Part shown: positions 16,470 through 26,189 of the stretch, in pieces
How the letters are laid out: each line of letters starts with the position of its first letter
Position numbering within the stretch: the first letter of the stretch is position 1
NCBI RefSeq assembly: GCF_022668875.1
Contig: NZ_JAKGCR010000021.1
Span: 1-64,000, forward strand
Reading direction: 5' to 3'
DNA: 64,000 nt
DNA from: Domibacillus sp. PGB-M46
Lineage (GTDB): Bacteria; Bacillota; Bacilli; Bacillales; Domibacillaceae
Notes under the pieces: model-generated
The model's database searches: none
What the model saw: only the letters and a program-made list of their open reading frames with translations
Told to the model about the DNA's origin: nothing
Program-made: the position numbers and the translations under genes

Positions 16470-17303
16470 ATGATGAGAAAGACAAAATGGAAAAAACACA
16501 GTATACTGCCGGGCTTCGGTTTATCGGTCGGCTTTACAACGTTATATGTAAGTTTGCTTGTGCTGCTGCCGCTGGCCATGATTTTTGTCAATACCGCTTC
16601 CATGAGCTGGTCTGGCTTTTGGGCAGCTGTAACAGAGCCGCGGGTTATCGCTTCTTACCGGCTGAGTTTTGGGGCCTCCTTTGCGGCGGCTTGTATCAAT
16701 GTTGTATTCGGCGTACTGATTGCCTGGGTGCTTGTACGGTATTCCTTCCCTGGTAAACGTGTTATTGATGGATTAGTTGACCTGCCGTTTGCGCTGCCAA
16801 CAGCTGTAGCCGGTATTGCACTCACCACTCTTTACACGGAAACAGGCTGGGTCGGACAGTTTCTGCCTTTTAAAGTCGCTTTTACACCCATTGGCATTAC
16901 GATTGCCTTAACGTTTATTGGTCTTCCGTTTGTAGTCCGGATGGTGCAGCCTGTTTTGCAAAATTTTGACCAGGAAACAGAAGAAGCCTCAGCTATTTTA
17001 GGTGCCGGACGGATGCAGACGTTTTTTAAAGTTATTGTTCCAGAAATTATTCCAGCGGCACTGACAGGATTTGCTTTGGCTTTTGCCCGGGCACTTGGAG
17101 AATATGGGTCCGTTGTGTTCATTGCCGGCAACATGCCGATGAAAACAGAAATCACTCCACTGATGATTATGACAAAGCTGGAACAGTATGACTACGAAGG
17201 AGCAACGGCGATTGCAGCGGTTATGCTGGTTATCTCGTTTGTATTGCTGCTGTTTATTAATGGCTTGCAGTGGTGGACAAATCGGAAATATTCACATTCT
17301 TAA
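16470..17303 (+). CDS. cysT: Sulfate ABC transporter permease CysT
   Basis: 277 residues, about six membrane spans, first of the two sulfate permeases. The segment [19 protein letters not shown] is a CysT/CysU signature and the coupling loop [19 protein letters not shown] is intact. The start is ATG with AAGGAGAT upstream; a second ATG follows immediately. It is followed 11 bases later by cysW. Confidence 0.94.
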   Translation: MMRKTKWKKHSILPGFGLSVGFTTLYVSLLVLLPLAMIFVNTASMSWSGFWAAVTEPRVIASYRLSFGASFAAACINVVFGVLIAWVLVRYSFPGKRVIDGLVDLPFALPTAVAGIALTTLYTETGWVGQFLPFKVAFTPIGITIALTFIGLPFVVRMVQPVLQNFDQETEEASAILGAGRMQTFFKVIVPEIIPAALTGFALAFARALGEYGSVVFIAGNMPMKTEITPLMIMTKLEQYDYEGATAIAAVMLVISFVLLLFINGLQWWTNRKYSHS

Positions 17304-17314
17304 GGAGGAAAACC

Positions 17315-18178
17315 ATGGCTGGACACATCCCGCTGCAGTATGGCAGCAAGCAAGCGGTCAAGCAAACAGCCCGCGAGCCGTTCATGATACGATTTCTCTT
17401 AATCACTGTCGCACTTGCTTTCTTATTCCTATTTCTTCTGCTGCCGCTGGCAGCCATTTTTATCAAAGCATTTGAGCAGGGAGTGGGGCTTTATATCGCT
17501 TCTATTACTGATCCTGATGCGCTTTCGGCCATTAAACTGACGCTGCTTGTGGTTGTGCTGACGGTTCCGCTCAATGCGCTGTTTGGGCTTGCCGCAGCCT
17601 GGGCCATTACCAAGTTTGAGTTCAGGGGAAAAAGCCTGCTCATTACGCTGATTGATCTGCCGTTTGCTATTTCACCGGTTATTGCAGGTTTGGTCTTTGT
17701 TCTGTTGTTTAGTACACATGGATTGTTTGGAGATTTCTTATTCCAACATGACATTAAAATTTTATTTGCTGTACCGGGTATCGTGCTGGCTACATTATTT
17801 GTTACGTTTCCTTTTGTCGCACGTGAGTTAATCCCTCTTATGCAGGCACAAGGGTCCGCGGAAGAAGAAGCTTCTCTTACTCTTGGGGCGAATGGCTGGA
17901 AAACATTCTGGCTCGTTACGCTTCCCAATATAAAATGGGGATTATTATACGGCGTGATTTTGTGCAATGCGCGGGCGGTAGGCGAATTTGGAGCTGTATC
18001 GGTTGTATCGGGCCATATTCGCGGATTAACCAACACGATGCCGCTGCATATAGAAATATTATACAATGAGTACCAATTTTCTGCCGCTTTTGCGGTGGCA
18101 TCTTTAATGTCCATTTTGGCTATTGTGACACTGATCTTGAAAAATATCGTGGAATGGAAGTCCGGCCAGCATGGCTGA
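17315..18178 (+). CDS. cysW: Sulfate ABC transporter permease CysW
   Basis: 287 residues with six predicted membrane segments. [19 protein letters not shown] and the coupling-loop region [19 protein letters not shown] mark it as CysW, the partner of CysT. The ATG at 17315 follows TAAGGAGG; an upstream in-frame ATG lies inside cysT and is rejected. Confidence 0.94.
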   Translation: MAGHIPLQYGSKQAVKQTAREPFMIRFLLITVALAFLFLFLLLPLAAIFIKAFEQGVGLYIASITDPDALSAIKLTLLVVVLTVPLNALFGLAAAWAITKFEFRGKSLLITLIDLPFAISPVIAGLVFVLLFSTHGLFGDFLFQHDIKILFAVPGIVLATLFVTFPFVARELIPLMQAQGSAEEEASLTLGANGWKTFWLVTLPNIKWGLLYGVILCNARAVGEFGAVSVVSGHIRGLTNTMPLHIEILYNEYQFSAAFAVASLMSILAIVTLILKNIVEWKSGQHG

Positions 18179-18192
18179 AGGAGGAGCAGAAG

Positions 18193-19242
18193 GTGAGTAT
18201 TCAAATAAAGGGAGTATCTAAAACATTCGGCTCTTTTGAAGCGCTGAAAAACATCAACCTTGATATTCAAACAGGAGAGCTGGTGGCACTGCTTGGACCA
18301 TCCGGCTCCGGTAAAACATCGCTTCTTCGTATTATTGCAGGTCTTGAAGAAGCAGATGACGGCGTGATCTTTTTTGGAAATGAAGAAATAACCCATATTC
18401 GCACCACTGAGCGGAAAGTCGGATTTGTTTTTCAGCATTACGCTCTTTTTAAACATATGACAGTTTTTGATAATGTCGCATATGGCCTCAGGGTACGGTC
18501 TAAAAGAGAGCGCCCGTCTAAAAAAGACATCAAGAAAAAAGTAACGGAGCTTCTTTCACTTGTAAAGCTTGAAGCTTTTGCAGATCGTTATCCAGCACAG
18601 CTGTCAGGCGGCCAGCGCCAGCGTGTCGCCTTAGCGCGTGCTCTTGCTGTGGAACCGAAAGTGCTGCTTTTGGATGAACCGTTTGGTGCGCTTGACGCAA
18701 AAGTGCGCAAGGAACTGCGCCGGTGGCTGCGCCGTCTCCATGACGAGTTTCATATCACGAGCATTTTCGTTACGCATGATCAGGAAGAAGCCTTAGATGT
18801 TGCGAACCGGATTGTAGTCATGAATGAAGGAAGAATTGAGCAGATCGGCAGCCCGGAAGAAGTGTATGAGCAGCCGAACAGCCCGTTTGTGTATGATTTC
18901 CTTGGCAATGTAAATGTATTTCATGGCCGCCTCGAAGACGGACAGTGGAGAAATGGAAATCAAGCAGACACTGAACAGCAGGCGCTTGCTTATGTGCGGC
19001 CGCATGACATTGTCATTGAGCGGGAAAAACCGACAGAGGATGCTGTAGAAGCGAAAGTGATACACGTTCATGCCGTTGGCCGTACGGTGCATATTGAATT
19101 AAAAGAAGAGAAAGCGGAACGCTTTTTAGAAGCCGAGCTGCCGAAAGAACAGTACCGGGAGCTCAACATTCAAACCGGAGAAACGGTGTTTGTCCGTCCA
19201 AATCAGTTAAAAGTCTTCGTCCCGGCAGATTTTTCAATCTAA
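18193..19242 (+). CDS. cysA: Sulfate ABC transporter ATP-binding protein CysA
   Basis: 349 residues. Walker [10 protein letters not shown], signature LSGGQRQR, Walker [17 protein letters not shown], and a C-terminal TOBE/MOP-like domain that starts near VRPHDIVIE. The GTG at 18193 is chosen because AAGGAGG lies 8 bases upstream; the in-frame ATG at 18154 is inside cysW. It is the last gene of the sulfate operon and is followed by a bidirectional terminator. Confidence 0.93.
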   Translation: MSIQIKGVSKTFGSFEALKNINLDIQTGELVALLGPSGSGKTSLLRIIAGLEEADDGVIFFGNEEITHIRTTERKVGFVFQHYALFKHMTVFDNVAYGLRVRSKRERPSKKDIKKKVTELLSLVKLEAFADRYPAQLSGGQRQRVALARALAVEPKVLLLDEPFGALDAKVRKELRRWLRRLHDEFHITSIFVTHDQEEALDVANRIVVMNEGRIEQIGSPEEVYEQPNSPFVYDFLGNVNVFHGRLEDGQWRNGNQADTEQQALAYVRPHDIVIEREKPTEDAVEAKVIHVHAVGRTVHIELKEEKAERFLEAELPKEQYRELNIQTGETVFVRPNQLKVFVPADFSI

Positions 19243-19268
19243 GACCTGCGCAATTAAACAGTGGGGCA

Positions 19269-19310
19269 ATAAAAAAACGGACCGCCGTTCACGGGGGTCC
19301 GTTTTTTTAT
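19269..19310. terminator. Bidirectional terminator, cysA / yitT-like
   Basis: AAAAAAACGGACC and GGTCCGTTTTTTT pair with A/T runs on both sides between two converging genes. Confidence 0.88.
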
Positions 19311-19324
19311 TGCTTGATCGATCA

Positions 19325-19945
19325 TCAGCTTGTTGCCACTGTTCCTTCCACAGCAGGAGAGGCTTCTTTTTTGGAATGGTTGCTTGCGCCGATTTTTTGT
19401 TTAAAATGACTGATAATGCTCGACGTAACCATAATTGATAAAACAGATAGAGCACCGTTTAAGAAGCCGATGGAATAAAAACCATATAAAACGACTACAA
19501 AATCAAAAAGAAAATTTAGTTTGCCAGGATTCCAGCCCAGCTTTTTCTGAAGAATCAGGGCCACAATGTTTGAACCGCCGAGAGAAGTGCGGTTGATAAA
19601 TAAAATAGACAGCCCAAAACCGATAATGACCCCTCCGACAACGGCTCCAACTGACATTGGGATTTCAAAAGCAGGAAGCCATCTATCCAGACCTGTCATC
19701 GCTGACAGCAGGGTAACTGACAGAATCGTGGAAACGGTAAAATTCCAGCCCATAAAAATAATCGATAACACGTAAAACGGTACATTTACAAGAAAAAAGA
19801 CCAACCCAAACGGAAGATCAGAGGCATAGCTTAAAAGCAGTGACAATCCTGCAGTACCGCCCGTCATGACTTCCGCATGCTGTAAAATCAAGGCGCCGAT
19901 GCTTGTGAGCAGGCAGCCAAGTATAATGTATAATATTCTTTTCAT
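19325..19945 (-). CDS. YitT/YczE-family membrane protein
   Basis: 206 residues, about five membrane spans, with the family patterns GGTAGLSLLLSY and the GFGLSILFINRTSLGGSNIVA region. The physiological role is unknown; several Bacillus paralogues exist. The ATG at 19945 has an AAAGGAGAT site; an ATG nine codons upstream has none. It is divergent from an Lrp-type regulator 158 bases away, which may control it. Confidence 0.85.
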   Translation of the reverse strand: MKRILYIILGCLLTSIGALILQHAEVMTGGTAGLSLLLSYASDLPFGLVFFLVNVPFYVLSIIFMGWNFTVSTILSVTLLSAMTGLDRWLPAFEIPMSVGAVVGGVIIGFGLSILFINRTSLGGSNIVALILQKKLGWNPGKLNFLFDFVVVLYGFYSIGFLNGALSVLSIMVTSSIISHFKQKIGASNHSKKEASPAVEGTVATS

Positions 19946-20103
19946 TTCTATCTCCTTTTTATACAGCTTCATGCAAAATTAGTACCTTCATGATACAATC
20001 TGGATAAAGATTTATACATGCAATAATGAATATATTTGATCAAATATAGTTGCAAAATGAATCGGTTTTAGGGAAAAAACATTCATTTTGAAAAGGAGGA
20101 AAG

Positions 20104-20553
20104 ATGGACAAAATTGATATTGATTTGCTGGCGCTCCTGCAGGAGGATGCCCGCATGACGATTAGCGAGCTTTCTAAAAAGCTGGCCCTGAGCCGGCCCA
20201 GCATTACCGAGCGGCTGCACCGGCTGCAGGAGCAGGGCGTAATTGAAGGATTTGCGGCACGGGTATCCCCGGCCAAAATAGGCAGAGATACGCTGCTGAT
20301 CATTCAAATCAGTGATTTGAAAGTGTCGGCCAACGAATTCGAGGAAATGATTGCAGGGGACTTGGATGTTATCGAATGCCACCGTGTAACAGGGCACTTT
20401 GGTTACTTTATTAAAGCAGCCGTTGATGGAATGGACAGTCTGAGGCTGCTCGTGGACAGGCTGATGCCTTACGGTAATGTTCACACATCTATTATCCTTA
20501 CATCCCCGGTCACATTTCGGCCCATTCTGCCCAAGCCGGAAGAAAATAAGTAA
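20104..20553 (+). CDS. Lrp/AsnC-family transcriptional regulator
   Basis: 149 residues. An N-terminal helix-turn-helix (IDIDLLALLQEDARMTISEL, then LSRPSITERLHRLQEQGVI) is followed by a RAM ligand-binding domain with VIECHRVTGHFGYFIKA. Such proteins sense amino acids and form octamers. It starts with AAAAGGAGG and is divergent from the YitT-like gene, its likely first target. Confidence 0.9.
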   Translation: MDKIDIDLLALLQEDARMTISELSKKLALSRPSITERLHRLQEQGVIEGFAARVSPAKIGRDTLLIIQISDLKVSANEFEEMIAGDLDVIECHRVTGHFGYFIKAAVDGMDSLRLLVDRLMPYGNVHTSIILTSPVTFRPILPKPEENK

Positions 20554-20714
20554 ATGTATAGAAAAAAATCAGCGGATCTAATAGGACAGAAGCCGGTCGT
20601 TTGTTGACTTTTCTCTTTCTTAAACTTAACATGGAAGGGAATTTTAAAAGAAGTATGTGAGACTCAGCATCGATTTTGCTGCTCAAATGATCATTCACAA
20701 AACATCATATTGTA

Positions 20715-20935
20715 CGGAAACAGGTGCGCAACATAACATGCATTTTGCGCTGAAAAGGGAAGCCGGTTCCAATCCGGCACGGACCCGCCACTGTATAGGG
20801 ATATCGGCTGCGCCGATTTTTTCAGAAAAGCCACTGGTTAAGCCCGGGAAGGCCTGAAAGAGATGCCCCAAGTCAGGAGACCTGCCTGTTTTAACATCAC
20901 TGTTTGACCTACGGGACTTGGGAAGGTGGTTAGGA
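20715..20935 (+). promoter_or_regulatory. Cobalamin riboswitch
   Basis: The core matches the B12-box class: AAAAGGGAA, then GCCGGTTCCAATCCGGC as a hairpin, ACCCGCCACTGTA, GCCCGGGAAGGC, and the B12 box AGTCAGGAGACCTGCC. A downstream GACTTGGG can pair with CCCCAAGTC. A strong terminator follows at 21006, so adenosylcobalamin (or a related form) should switch off the ABC transporter operon downstream. Confidence 0.93.
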
Positions 20936-21005
20936 TGCTTACGGCCGGCTGCATGGGTCTCTTTCTGGGGGATGGTGTGCAGTTCCTTCCTTTTTATTTT
21001 AATGA

Positions 21006-21048
21006 AAAGCATTTCTGACCTCCAAACCTGGTCGGAAATGCTTTTTTT
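21006..21048 (+). terminator. Riboswitch-controlled terminator
   Basis: AAAGCATTTCTGACC and GGTCGGAAATGCTTT pair around a nine-base loop and end in T7. It lies between the cobalamin aptamer and the binding-protein gene and is the expression platform. Confidence 0.9.
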
Positions 21049-21079
21049 CGTTTATTACAACATAGGAGGTGTTCACAGG

Positions 21080-22615
21080 ATGAGAATGAGAACACAAACA
21101 TTTACTTTTCTTTTATGGATCGCGGCCGCAGGCCTGTTTTTATTATCCGGGTGCGGGTCGGAAAAGGGGGCAGATGCCTCAAAGGAGCCATCAGCAACAT
21201 TCGCTTTTCCTTGGAGCCCGTCAAGCCTGGATCCTCATGGAAGCGACAGCTGGGAGATCATGCGTTCAGGCGCTGGAGAAACACTGGTCAAGCTGAACAA
21301 AGAGCTGGAGCCTGTTCCGTGGCTCGCAAAGGAATGGAAACAGGAAACCCCTACGACATGGACGTTTGGGCTGCAGGAGAATGTGACTTTTCATAATGGA
21401 AAACCAATGGATGCGGCCAGTGTAAAAGCATCTCTACAGCGCTCTATCGAAAAAGAAGCAAAAGCGAGAGACTTATTGAAGATTAAAACGATAGAAGCAG
21501 CCAGCAATCAATTGAAAATCGAAACGACCGAGCCGAATGCAGCTCTGCCCGCTCATTTAGCAGATCCATCGGTCACGATTGGAGATGTGGGGACGCTTGG
21601 AAAAAGGGGGACATATCCAGCCCTGACAGGTCCTTTTCAAATGGAAGAATTTCATAAAGACGAGTCGCTCGCTTTAAAAAGATATGAGCAGTACTGGGGA
21701 GAAAAAGCCCTTCTTTCAAATATTACGATCCGGTTTATTCCGGAAGGGAATACACGGCTGATGGCTCTGCAATCGGGAGATGTAGATGCAGCAGTAGACA
21801 TTCCCGTTGATAACATAGACGTGCTTCAAAAAAGTAATCAGTTCGAAATATTAACAGCGCCATCTCTTCGTACGCATATGATGCTGTTTAACGTTCAGTC
21901 TTCTGTGTTTAAAGATGCGGCATTTCGAAAAGCGGTGGACGCTTTAGTTCCCAAAGAGGAAATTGTCCAATCTGTGATGAAAGGAAAGGCATTAGCCGCA
22001 AATGGGCCATTTCCTGACTTGCTCCCATTCGGTCAGGGGGAAGAGAAAAAGGAAACAGGTTCCTTTGAAGCATTTATGAAGGAAGAAGGGTGGAAGAAAA
22101 ACGAAGAGGCACGATGGGAAAAGAATGGAAAGCTTTTTGAAATAAATATGCTGACGTTTCCGCAGCGCCCGGAACTGACCGTGATGGCCGAAATCATTCA
22201 AAGTGAGCTCCTCGCAAATGGAGTCCAAGTCAACCTCCGCCAGGTCGAAAATATCGATGAAGCACTGGCAAAAGAAAAGTGGGATGTGGCGATGTATAGT
22301 ATGCTGACCGCTCACACGGGCGATCCAGAATACTTTTTAAACCTTTTTTACCGTTCAGACAGCAGTTCGAATGTAAGTCATTATGCTTCACCTGTACTTG
22401 ACCAGCTGATTGCCCAGTTAAAGGAAACGGCTGATCAGGAGCAGCGGAATGAGCTGGCACTGAACATACAAAAAATCATCACTAGTGATATGCCGCAGTC
22501 ATTTCTCGTACATCCCGAAACCATTTTTGCCGTCAGAAAAGGCCTGACAGGATTTGAACCGCATGCAAGCGAGTTTTACTATATCCATTCTCAAATAAAC
22601 GTGGCTGGCGAATGA
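21080..22615 (+). CDS. Nickel/peptide-type ABC transporter binding lipoprotein under B12 control
   Basis: 511 residues of the family 5 extracellular binding proteins (DppA/OppA/NikA). Signal peptide with lipobox LSGC, then FPWSPSSLDPHGSD and FHNGKPMDAASVK, which fit NikA/CntA more than classical OppA. The ATG at 21080 has AGGAGG; the longer frame upstream runs through the riboswitch and is rejected. Because a cobalamin riboswitch controls it, cobalt or nickel (perhaps as a chelate) is the likely substrate; this is inferred. It overlaps the next gene by 4 bases. Confidence 0.88.
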   Translation: MRMRTQTFTFLLWIAAAGLFLLSGCGSEKGADASKEPSATFAFPWSPSSLDPHGSDSWEIMRSGAGETLVKLNKELEPVPWLAKEWKQETPTTWTFGLQENVTFHNGKPMDAASVKASLQRSIEKEAKARDLLKIKTIEAASNQLKIETTEPNAALPAHLADPSVTIGDVGTLGKRGTYPALTGPFQMEEFHKDESLALKRYEQYWGEKALLSNITIRFIPEGNTRLMALQSGDVDAAVDIPVDNIDVLQKSNQFEILTAPSLRTHMMLFNVQSSVFKDAAFRKAVDALVPKEEIVQSVMKGKALAANGPFPDLLPFGQGEEKKETGSFEAFMKEEGWKKNEEARWEKNGKLFEINMLTFPQRPELTVMAEIIQSELLANGVQVNLRQVENIDEALAKEKWDVAMYSMLTAHTGDPEYFLNLFYRSDSSSNVSHYASPVLDQLIAQLKETADQEQRNELALNIQKIITSDMPQSFLVHPETIFAVRKGLTGFEPHASEFYYIHSQINVAGE

Positions 22616-23550
22616 AAATAGTGATTCGTTTCGGAGTTGAGCGTATTGCCCAACTGGTACTCGTTGTTTTTTTGGTTTCATCGCTTACCTTTTGGCTCCT
22701 GCGGCTGGCACCGGGAGATCCGGCTTATTTGCTGCTCACTGCCCATAATATTCCGGTATCAGATGAAGCGCTGGCTGATTTACGGGAAGAGCTTGGATTA
22801 ACAGACAGTTTGGGCAGTCAATACATGAACTGGCTGCAAGATGCTTTCACCCTTCAATGGGGAACCTCTTACGTATCCAAAGAACCGGTCGCCAATGAAC
22901 TGCTTAGCCGGATACCCGCTACGCTGGAGCTGGCCGGTGCAGGACTCCTTGTAATGGTGCTTGTTACCTTCACCATGGGCGGGGCAACTGCTCTTTATTC
23001 AAGCGGATGGCTCAATCGGATCGGAAGGGGTGCCGCATTGCTTGGCTCATCCGTTCCTTCCTTCTGGCTGGGCTTTCTGCTTATCTATGTTTGTTCAGTA
23101 CAATTCGGCTGGCTTCCTTCAATGGGCCGTGGGACGGCCGCGCATCTTATCCTGCCGGCTCTGACGCTTGGGTTAGGCCTTGGTACTGTTTATGCCCGGG
23201 TGCTGCGCTCCAGTCTGCTCGAAGTAATGGATCAGCCATTTGTTCAAGCTACAAAAGCGAGAGGATTATCAAAAAGGCGTATTTTGTTTTTTCACGTATG
23301 TAAGCATGCACTCCTGCCGGTAGTGACGATGATGGGAACAAGCTTTGCTTTTATGCTGGGGGGAAGCATGATTGTGGAATCGATTTTTTCGTGGCCAGGT
23401 TTAGGAAACTATATGATTGAATCCATAAACAAGCGGGACTACCCGGTGATTCAAGGCTACGTGATTCTCACCTCGTTTTTATTTGTATCCATCCATATTG
23501 CCGTTGATCTTCTCTCTAAACTTGTAGATCCACGAATGCGCGCACGTTAG
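22612..23550 (+). CDS. ABC transporter permease (NikB/DppB type)
   Basis: 312 residues with six membrane spans. The motifs RLAPGDPAYLLL near the N-terminus, the coupling loop QATKARGLSKRRILFFHV, and VVTMMGTSFAFMLGGSMIVE are the NikB/DppB/OppB signature. Its start overlaps the stop of the binding-protein gene (ATGA), so the two are translationally coupled. Confidence 0.92.
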   Translation: MKIVIRFGVERIAQLVLVVFLVSSLTFWLLRLAPGDPAYLLLTAHNIPVSDEALADLREELGLTDSLGSQYMNWLQDAFTLQWGTSYVSKEPVANELLSRIPATLELAGAGLLVMVLVTFTMGGATALYSSGWLNRIGRGAALLGSSVPSFWLGFLLIYVCSVQFGWLPSMGRGTAAHLILPALTLGLGLGTVYARVLRSSLLEVMDQPFVQATKARGLSKRRILFFHVCKHALLPVVTMMGTSFAFMLGGSMIVESIFSWPGLGNYMIESINKRDYPVIQGYVILTSFLFVSIHIAVDLLSKLVDPRMRAR

Positions 23551-23562
23551 GGGGAGAGGGAA

Positions 23563-24402
23563 CTGAAAAATACAGCTTATTCCATCAATAAGAGCTTTGC
23601 AGCAGGTGTTGGTTTATTTCTTTTGATTATATTAACGGGTCTGTTTGCGCCGTGGCTGGCTCCACACGACCCGCTCGTCATTAACCTCTCTAACCGGCTC
23701 GCTCCTCCAAGCTGGGATTACCCATTTGGGACGGACCATTTAGGCCGCTGTGTTTTGTCACGCGTACTGTTTGGCACACGTGTAAGTGCTCTGTTTGCGT
23801 TTTTAATTGTTTTATGCACATTGGTCATCAGTCTGCCAATCGGGCTGGTCACCGGTTATATACGCGGAAAAGGCGGTCATTTATTTATGAGGGTGGTGGA
23901 TGGTATTCTGGCGATTCCAGATATCGTATTAACGATTGCGATTGTGGGTATGCTCGGTCCAGGGCTTTTTAATATGACCATTGCAATCGTTTTAGTAAGA
24001 TGGGCTGGCTATGTCCGCTTTATCCGCAGCCTTGTTTTAAATGTCTGCCAGGCAGATTATATTTGGTCTGCCAGAATGTCGGGAAATTCTCACATCCGTA
24101 TTATGCGGCGTTATATTCTTCCTAAAGTTTCCCCGCCGCTCCTTGCCTACAGCGTATTGGATACAGGAAAAGCCGTACTGTTGATAGCGGGGCTGTCATT
24201 TCTCGGATTAGGCACACAGCCGCCGGCTCCGGAATGGGGAGGTATGCTTCATGATGCGACTGCTTATTTCCAGGCAGCACCGCATGTTATGATTTTTCCG
24301 GGGCTCGCTATTCTCCTTTTTGTGGCAGCCTGCCAGTTGATCGGTGAAAAGAGGGAAGTGTTAAAAGTTGATAGAGCCAAAGGGACGAAGTGGACAGCAT
24401 AA
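23563..24402 (+). CDS. ABC transporter permease (NikC/DppC type), probable CTG start
   Basis: About 279 residues with the DppC/NikC motifs FGTDHLGRCVLSRVLFGTR, the coupling loop DYIWSARMSGNSHIRIMRRY and GLSFLGLGTQPPAPEWGGML. No ATG, GTG or TTG exists at the proper position. A CTG at 23563 lies six bases after AGGGGGAG and gives the normal family length, whereas the TTG at 23623 would cut the first membrane helix. No ATPase genes follow; the next gene is convergent. Confidence 0.88.
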   Translation: MKNTAYSINKSFAAGVGLFLLIILTGLFAPWLAPHDPLVINLSNRLAPPSWDYPFGTDHLGRCVLSRVLFGTRVSALFAFLIVLCTLVISLPIGLVTGYIRGKGGHLFMRVVDGILAIPDIVLTIAIVGMLGPGLFNMTIAIVLVRWAGYVRFIRSLVLNVCQADYIWSARMSGNSHIRIMRRYILPKVSPPLLAYSVLDTGKAVLLIAGLSFLGLGTQPPAPEWGGMLHDATAYFQAAPHVMIFPGLAILLFVAACQLIGEKREVLKVDRAKGTKWTA

Positions 24403-24450
24403 GTTTTTGTATAAAGCAGCTTTTTAGACAAGCGGTGAAAGTAAAGAATA

Positions 24451-24485
24451 AAAAAAGGGAACTGACTATACAGTTCCCTTTTGTT
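24451..24485. terminator. Bidirectional terminator
   Basis: AAAAGGGAACTG and CAGTTCCCTTTT pair around ACTATA, between two converging genes. Confidence 0.88.
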
Positions 24486-24487
24486 GA

Positions 24488-25324
24488 TTATTCCGAGAGA
24501 AATTTCAGTAAAGCGGTATTGAATTGTTCCGGGTGTGTAGCATTTAGTCCATGCGGTCCGCCTTCAATCACGACGAGCTGGCTGCTGGGAAGAAGTTCCT
24601 GAGTCAGTTTTCCGCTTGCTTCAAATGGTACAACCGAGTCTGAATCTCCATGAATAATCAAGGAAGGTATATGAATATTAGCTACATTAGAACGGAAGTC
24701 CGTGCGTGCAAACGCGCTGACACAGTCGAGCGTGCCCTTTGGCGAAGCGAATGCAGCAATATCACGGATATAATGACGGAACTCCTCACTAACCAAATCC
24801 GTTTTGTTCCCAGCAGTAAAGAAGTTCTTGGTGAATGTTTCAAGAAAAGCAATACGGTCTTTTTTAATACTAGCTTGAAAATCGGCGATAGTAGCTTCGT
24901 CCAAGGCACCTTCCGGATGGTCTTCCGATTTATACAAATACGGAGGAACCGCTGCAGCAAATACCGCTTTCTTGACTCTTTCGTCTCCGTATGTGCCAAG
25001 GTAGCGTGCCACTTCGCCGCCGCCCATTGAAAAGCCGACAAGCGTCACATCACGAAGATCCAAATGCTCGAGCAGTTTGTGTAGATCCGCTGAAAAGGTG
25101 TCATAGTCGTAGCCTTCCCACGGCTGTGAGGAATTCCCAAAGCCTCTGCGGTCATACGTGATGACCCGGTAGCCTGCTTCCACTAAAGCAGGAACCTGGG
25201 ATTCCCAGGAACGTCCGCTCAGCGGCCAGCCGTGAATTAAAACAACCGGTTTTCCGTTTCCTACATCCTCATAGTATAGATCAATCGGTGAACTATTTTC
25301 CATGCCAACTTGTATATATGCCAT
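24488..25324 (-). CDS. Alpha/beta hydrolase (non-heme chloroperoxidase-like)
   Basis: 278 residues. The nucleophile elbow GFSMGG puts the catalytic serine near residue 99; the acid lies in HGDSDSVVP and the histidine in GGPHGLN. The oxyanion motif HGWP and RRGFGNS match the cofactor-free haloperoxidase/esterase group of Bacillus. The real substrate is unknown. Strong GGAGA site before the ATG; single-gene unit on the minus strand next to ohr. Confidence 0.9.
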   Translation of the reverse strand: MAYIQVGMENSSPIDLYYEDVGNGKPVVLIHGWPLSGRSWESQVPALVEAGYRVITYDRRGFGNSSQPWEGYDYDTFSADLHKLLEHLDLRDVTLVGFSMGGGEVARYLGTYGDERVKKAVFAAAVPPYLYKSEDHPEGALDEATIADFQASIKKDRIAFLETFTKNFFTAGNKTDLVSEEFRHYIRDIAAFASPKGTLDCVSAFARTDFRSNVANIHIPSLIIHGDSDSVVPFEASGKLTQELLPSSQLVVIEGGPHGLNATHPEQFNTALLKFLSE

Positions 25325-25405
25325 ATCTCCATTCTCCTTTTTAAAGCTGCCGGGGTAGCCGGAATGAGGGGGCAGGAATTGCTATTTACTTCAGGAACCG
25401 CTTAT

Positions 25406-25828
25406 TTACACAACTTTTAAATTGACTTCAATATTTCCTCTTGTTGCTTTAGAGTACGGGCATACTTGGTGAGCAGCTTCTATAAGCTCCTGTGCTGTTT
25501 CCTTGTCTACACCTTCGATTTCCACTTCGAGGTCGGCGGCAATTTTAAAGCCGTCGTCCGCCTCATCATTTAAAATGGACACATTTGCCGTAACAGCTGT
25601 AGAAGTAACACCTTTCACGCCTTTTTTGCGGATCACCAGGTTCAAGGCTCCGTCAAAGCAGGCAGAGTAGCCAGCCGCAAATAATTGCTCCGGATTTGTT
25701 CCGTGGCCGCCCGGGCCACCCAGTCCTTCTGGCGTTTTTAAATCCAGGTCGAGTACGTTGTCAGAAGAAACCACGTGTCCTTGTCTGCCGCCTGATGCTG
25801 TTGCACTGCCTGTATACAATACTGCCAT
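25406..25828 (-). CDS. ohrA: Organic hydroperoxide resistance protein Ohr
   Basis: 140 residues of the OsmC/Ohr family, a thiol peroxidase that reduces organic hydroperoxides. The two redox cysteines are visible at about 57 (SACFDGAL) and 123 (VCPYSKATR). The ATG at 25828 has GAGGA upstream; the frame continues further but without start signals. No OhrR-type regulator gene is adjacent, and I did not find a clear OhrR palindrome. Confidence 0.93.
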   Translation of the reverse strand: MAVLYTGSATASGGRQGHVVSSDNVLDLDLKTPEGLGGPGGHGTNPEQLFAAGYSACFDGALNLVIRKKGVKGVTSTAVTANVSILNDEADDGFKIAADLEVEIEGVDKETAQELIEAAHQVCPYSKATRGNIEVNLKVV

Positions 25829-26189
25829 GTTTACATTCCTCATTTCTTTTTGAATTTTTGTTAAAGCGCATTTCATTTGTACCAATAAACTTCGGATCTT
25901 ATGTAACATAAAAAAGAAAATACTTTTTGCACAAATATTTTTTCTCATGAAAAGCATTTGCTTTTTTGTTACCCTAACCCATTCATTATTTTTCCCTGCT
26001 ATTACCAAAGTAAACATAGAGTTAAATTAGTACGCTCGACACTTTTCTTTAAAAAGGTTCGACCTAGTTCCTTTTTGTATGAGTTAGGAGCGATATTCCA
26101 TAAAACACTCATCCTAGGTGAATGGTATAAGATTTAGTGAGATGGGGATAAATATGGACGAATCTTAACCCCGAGAGGACGAAGAAATA
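25829..26189. other. Divergent ohr / cydA promoter region
   Basis: About 360 bases. It contains the short palindrome TATGTAACATA at about 25900 on the ohr side, and a TATAAG-type -10 upstream of cydA at about 26127. No Rex-type box was recognised. Confidence 0.4.
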
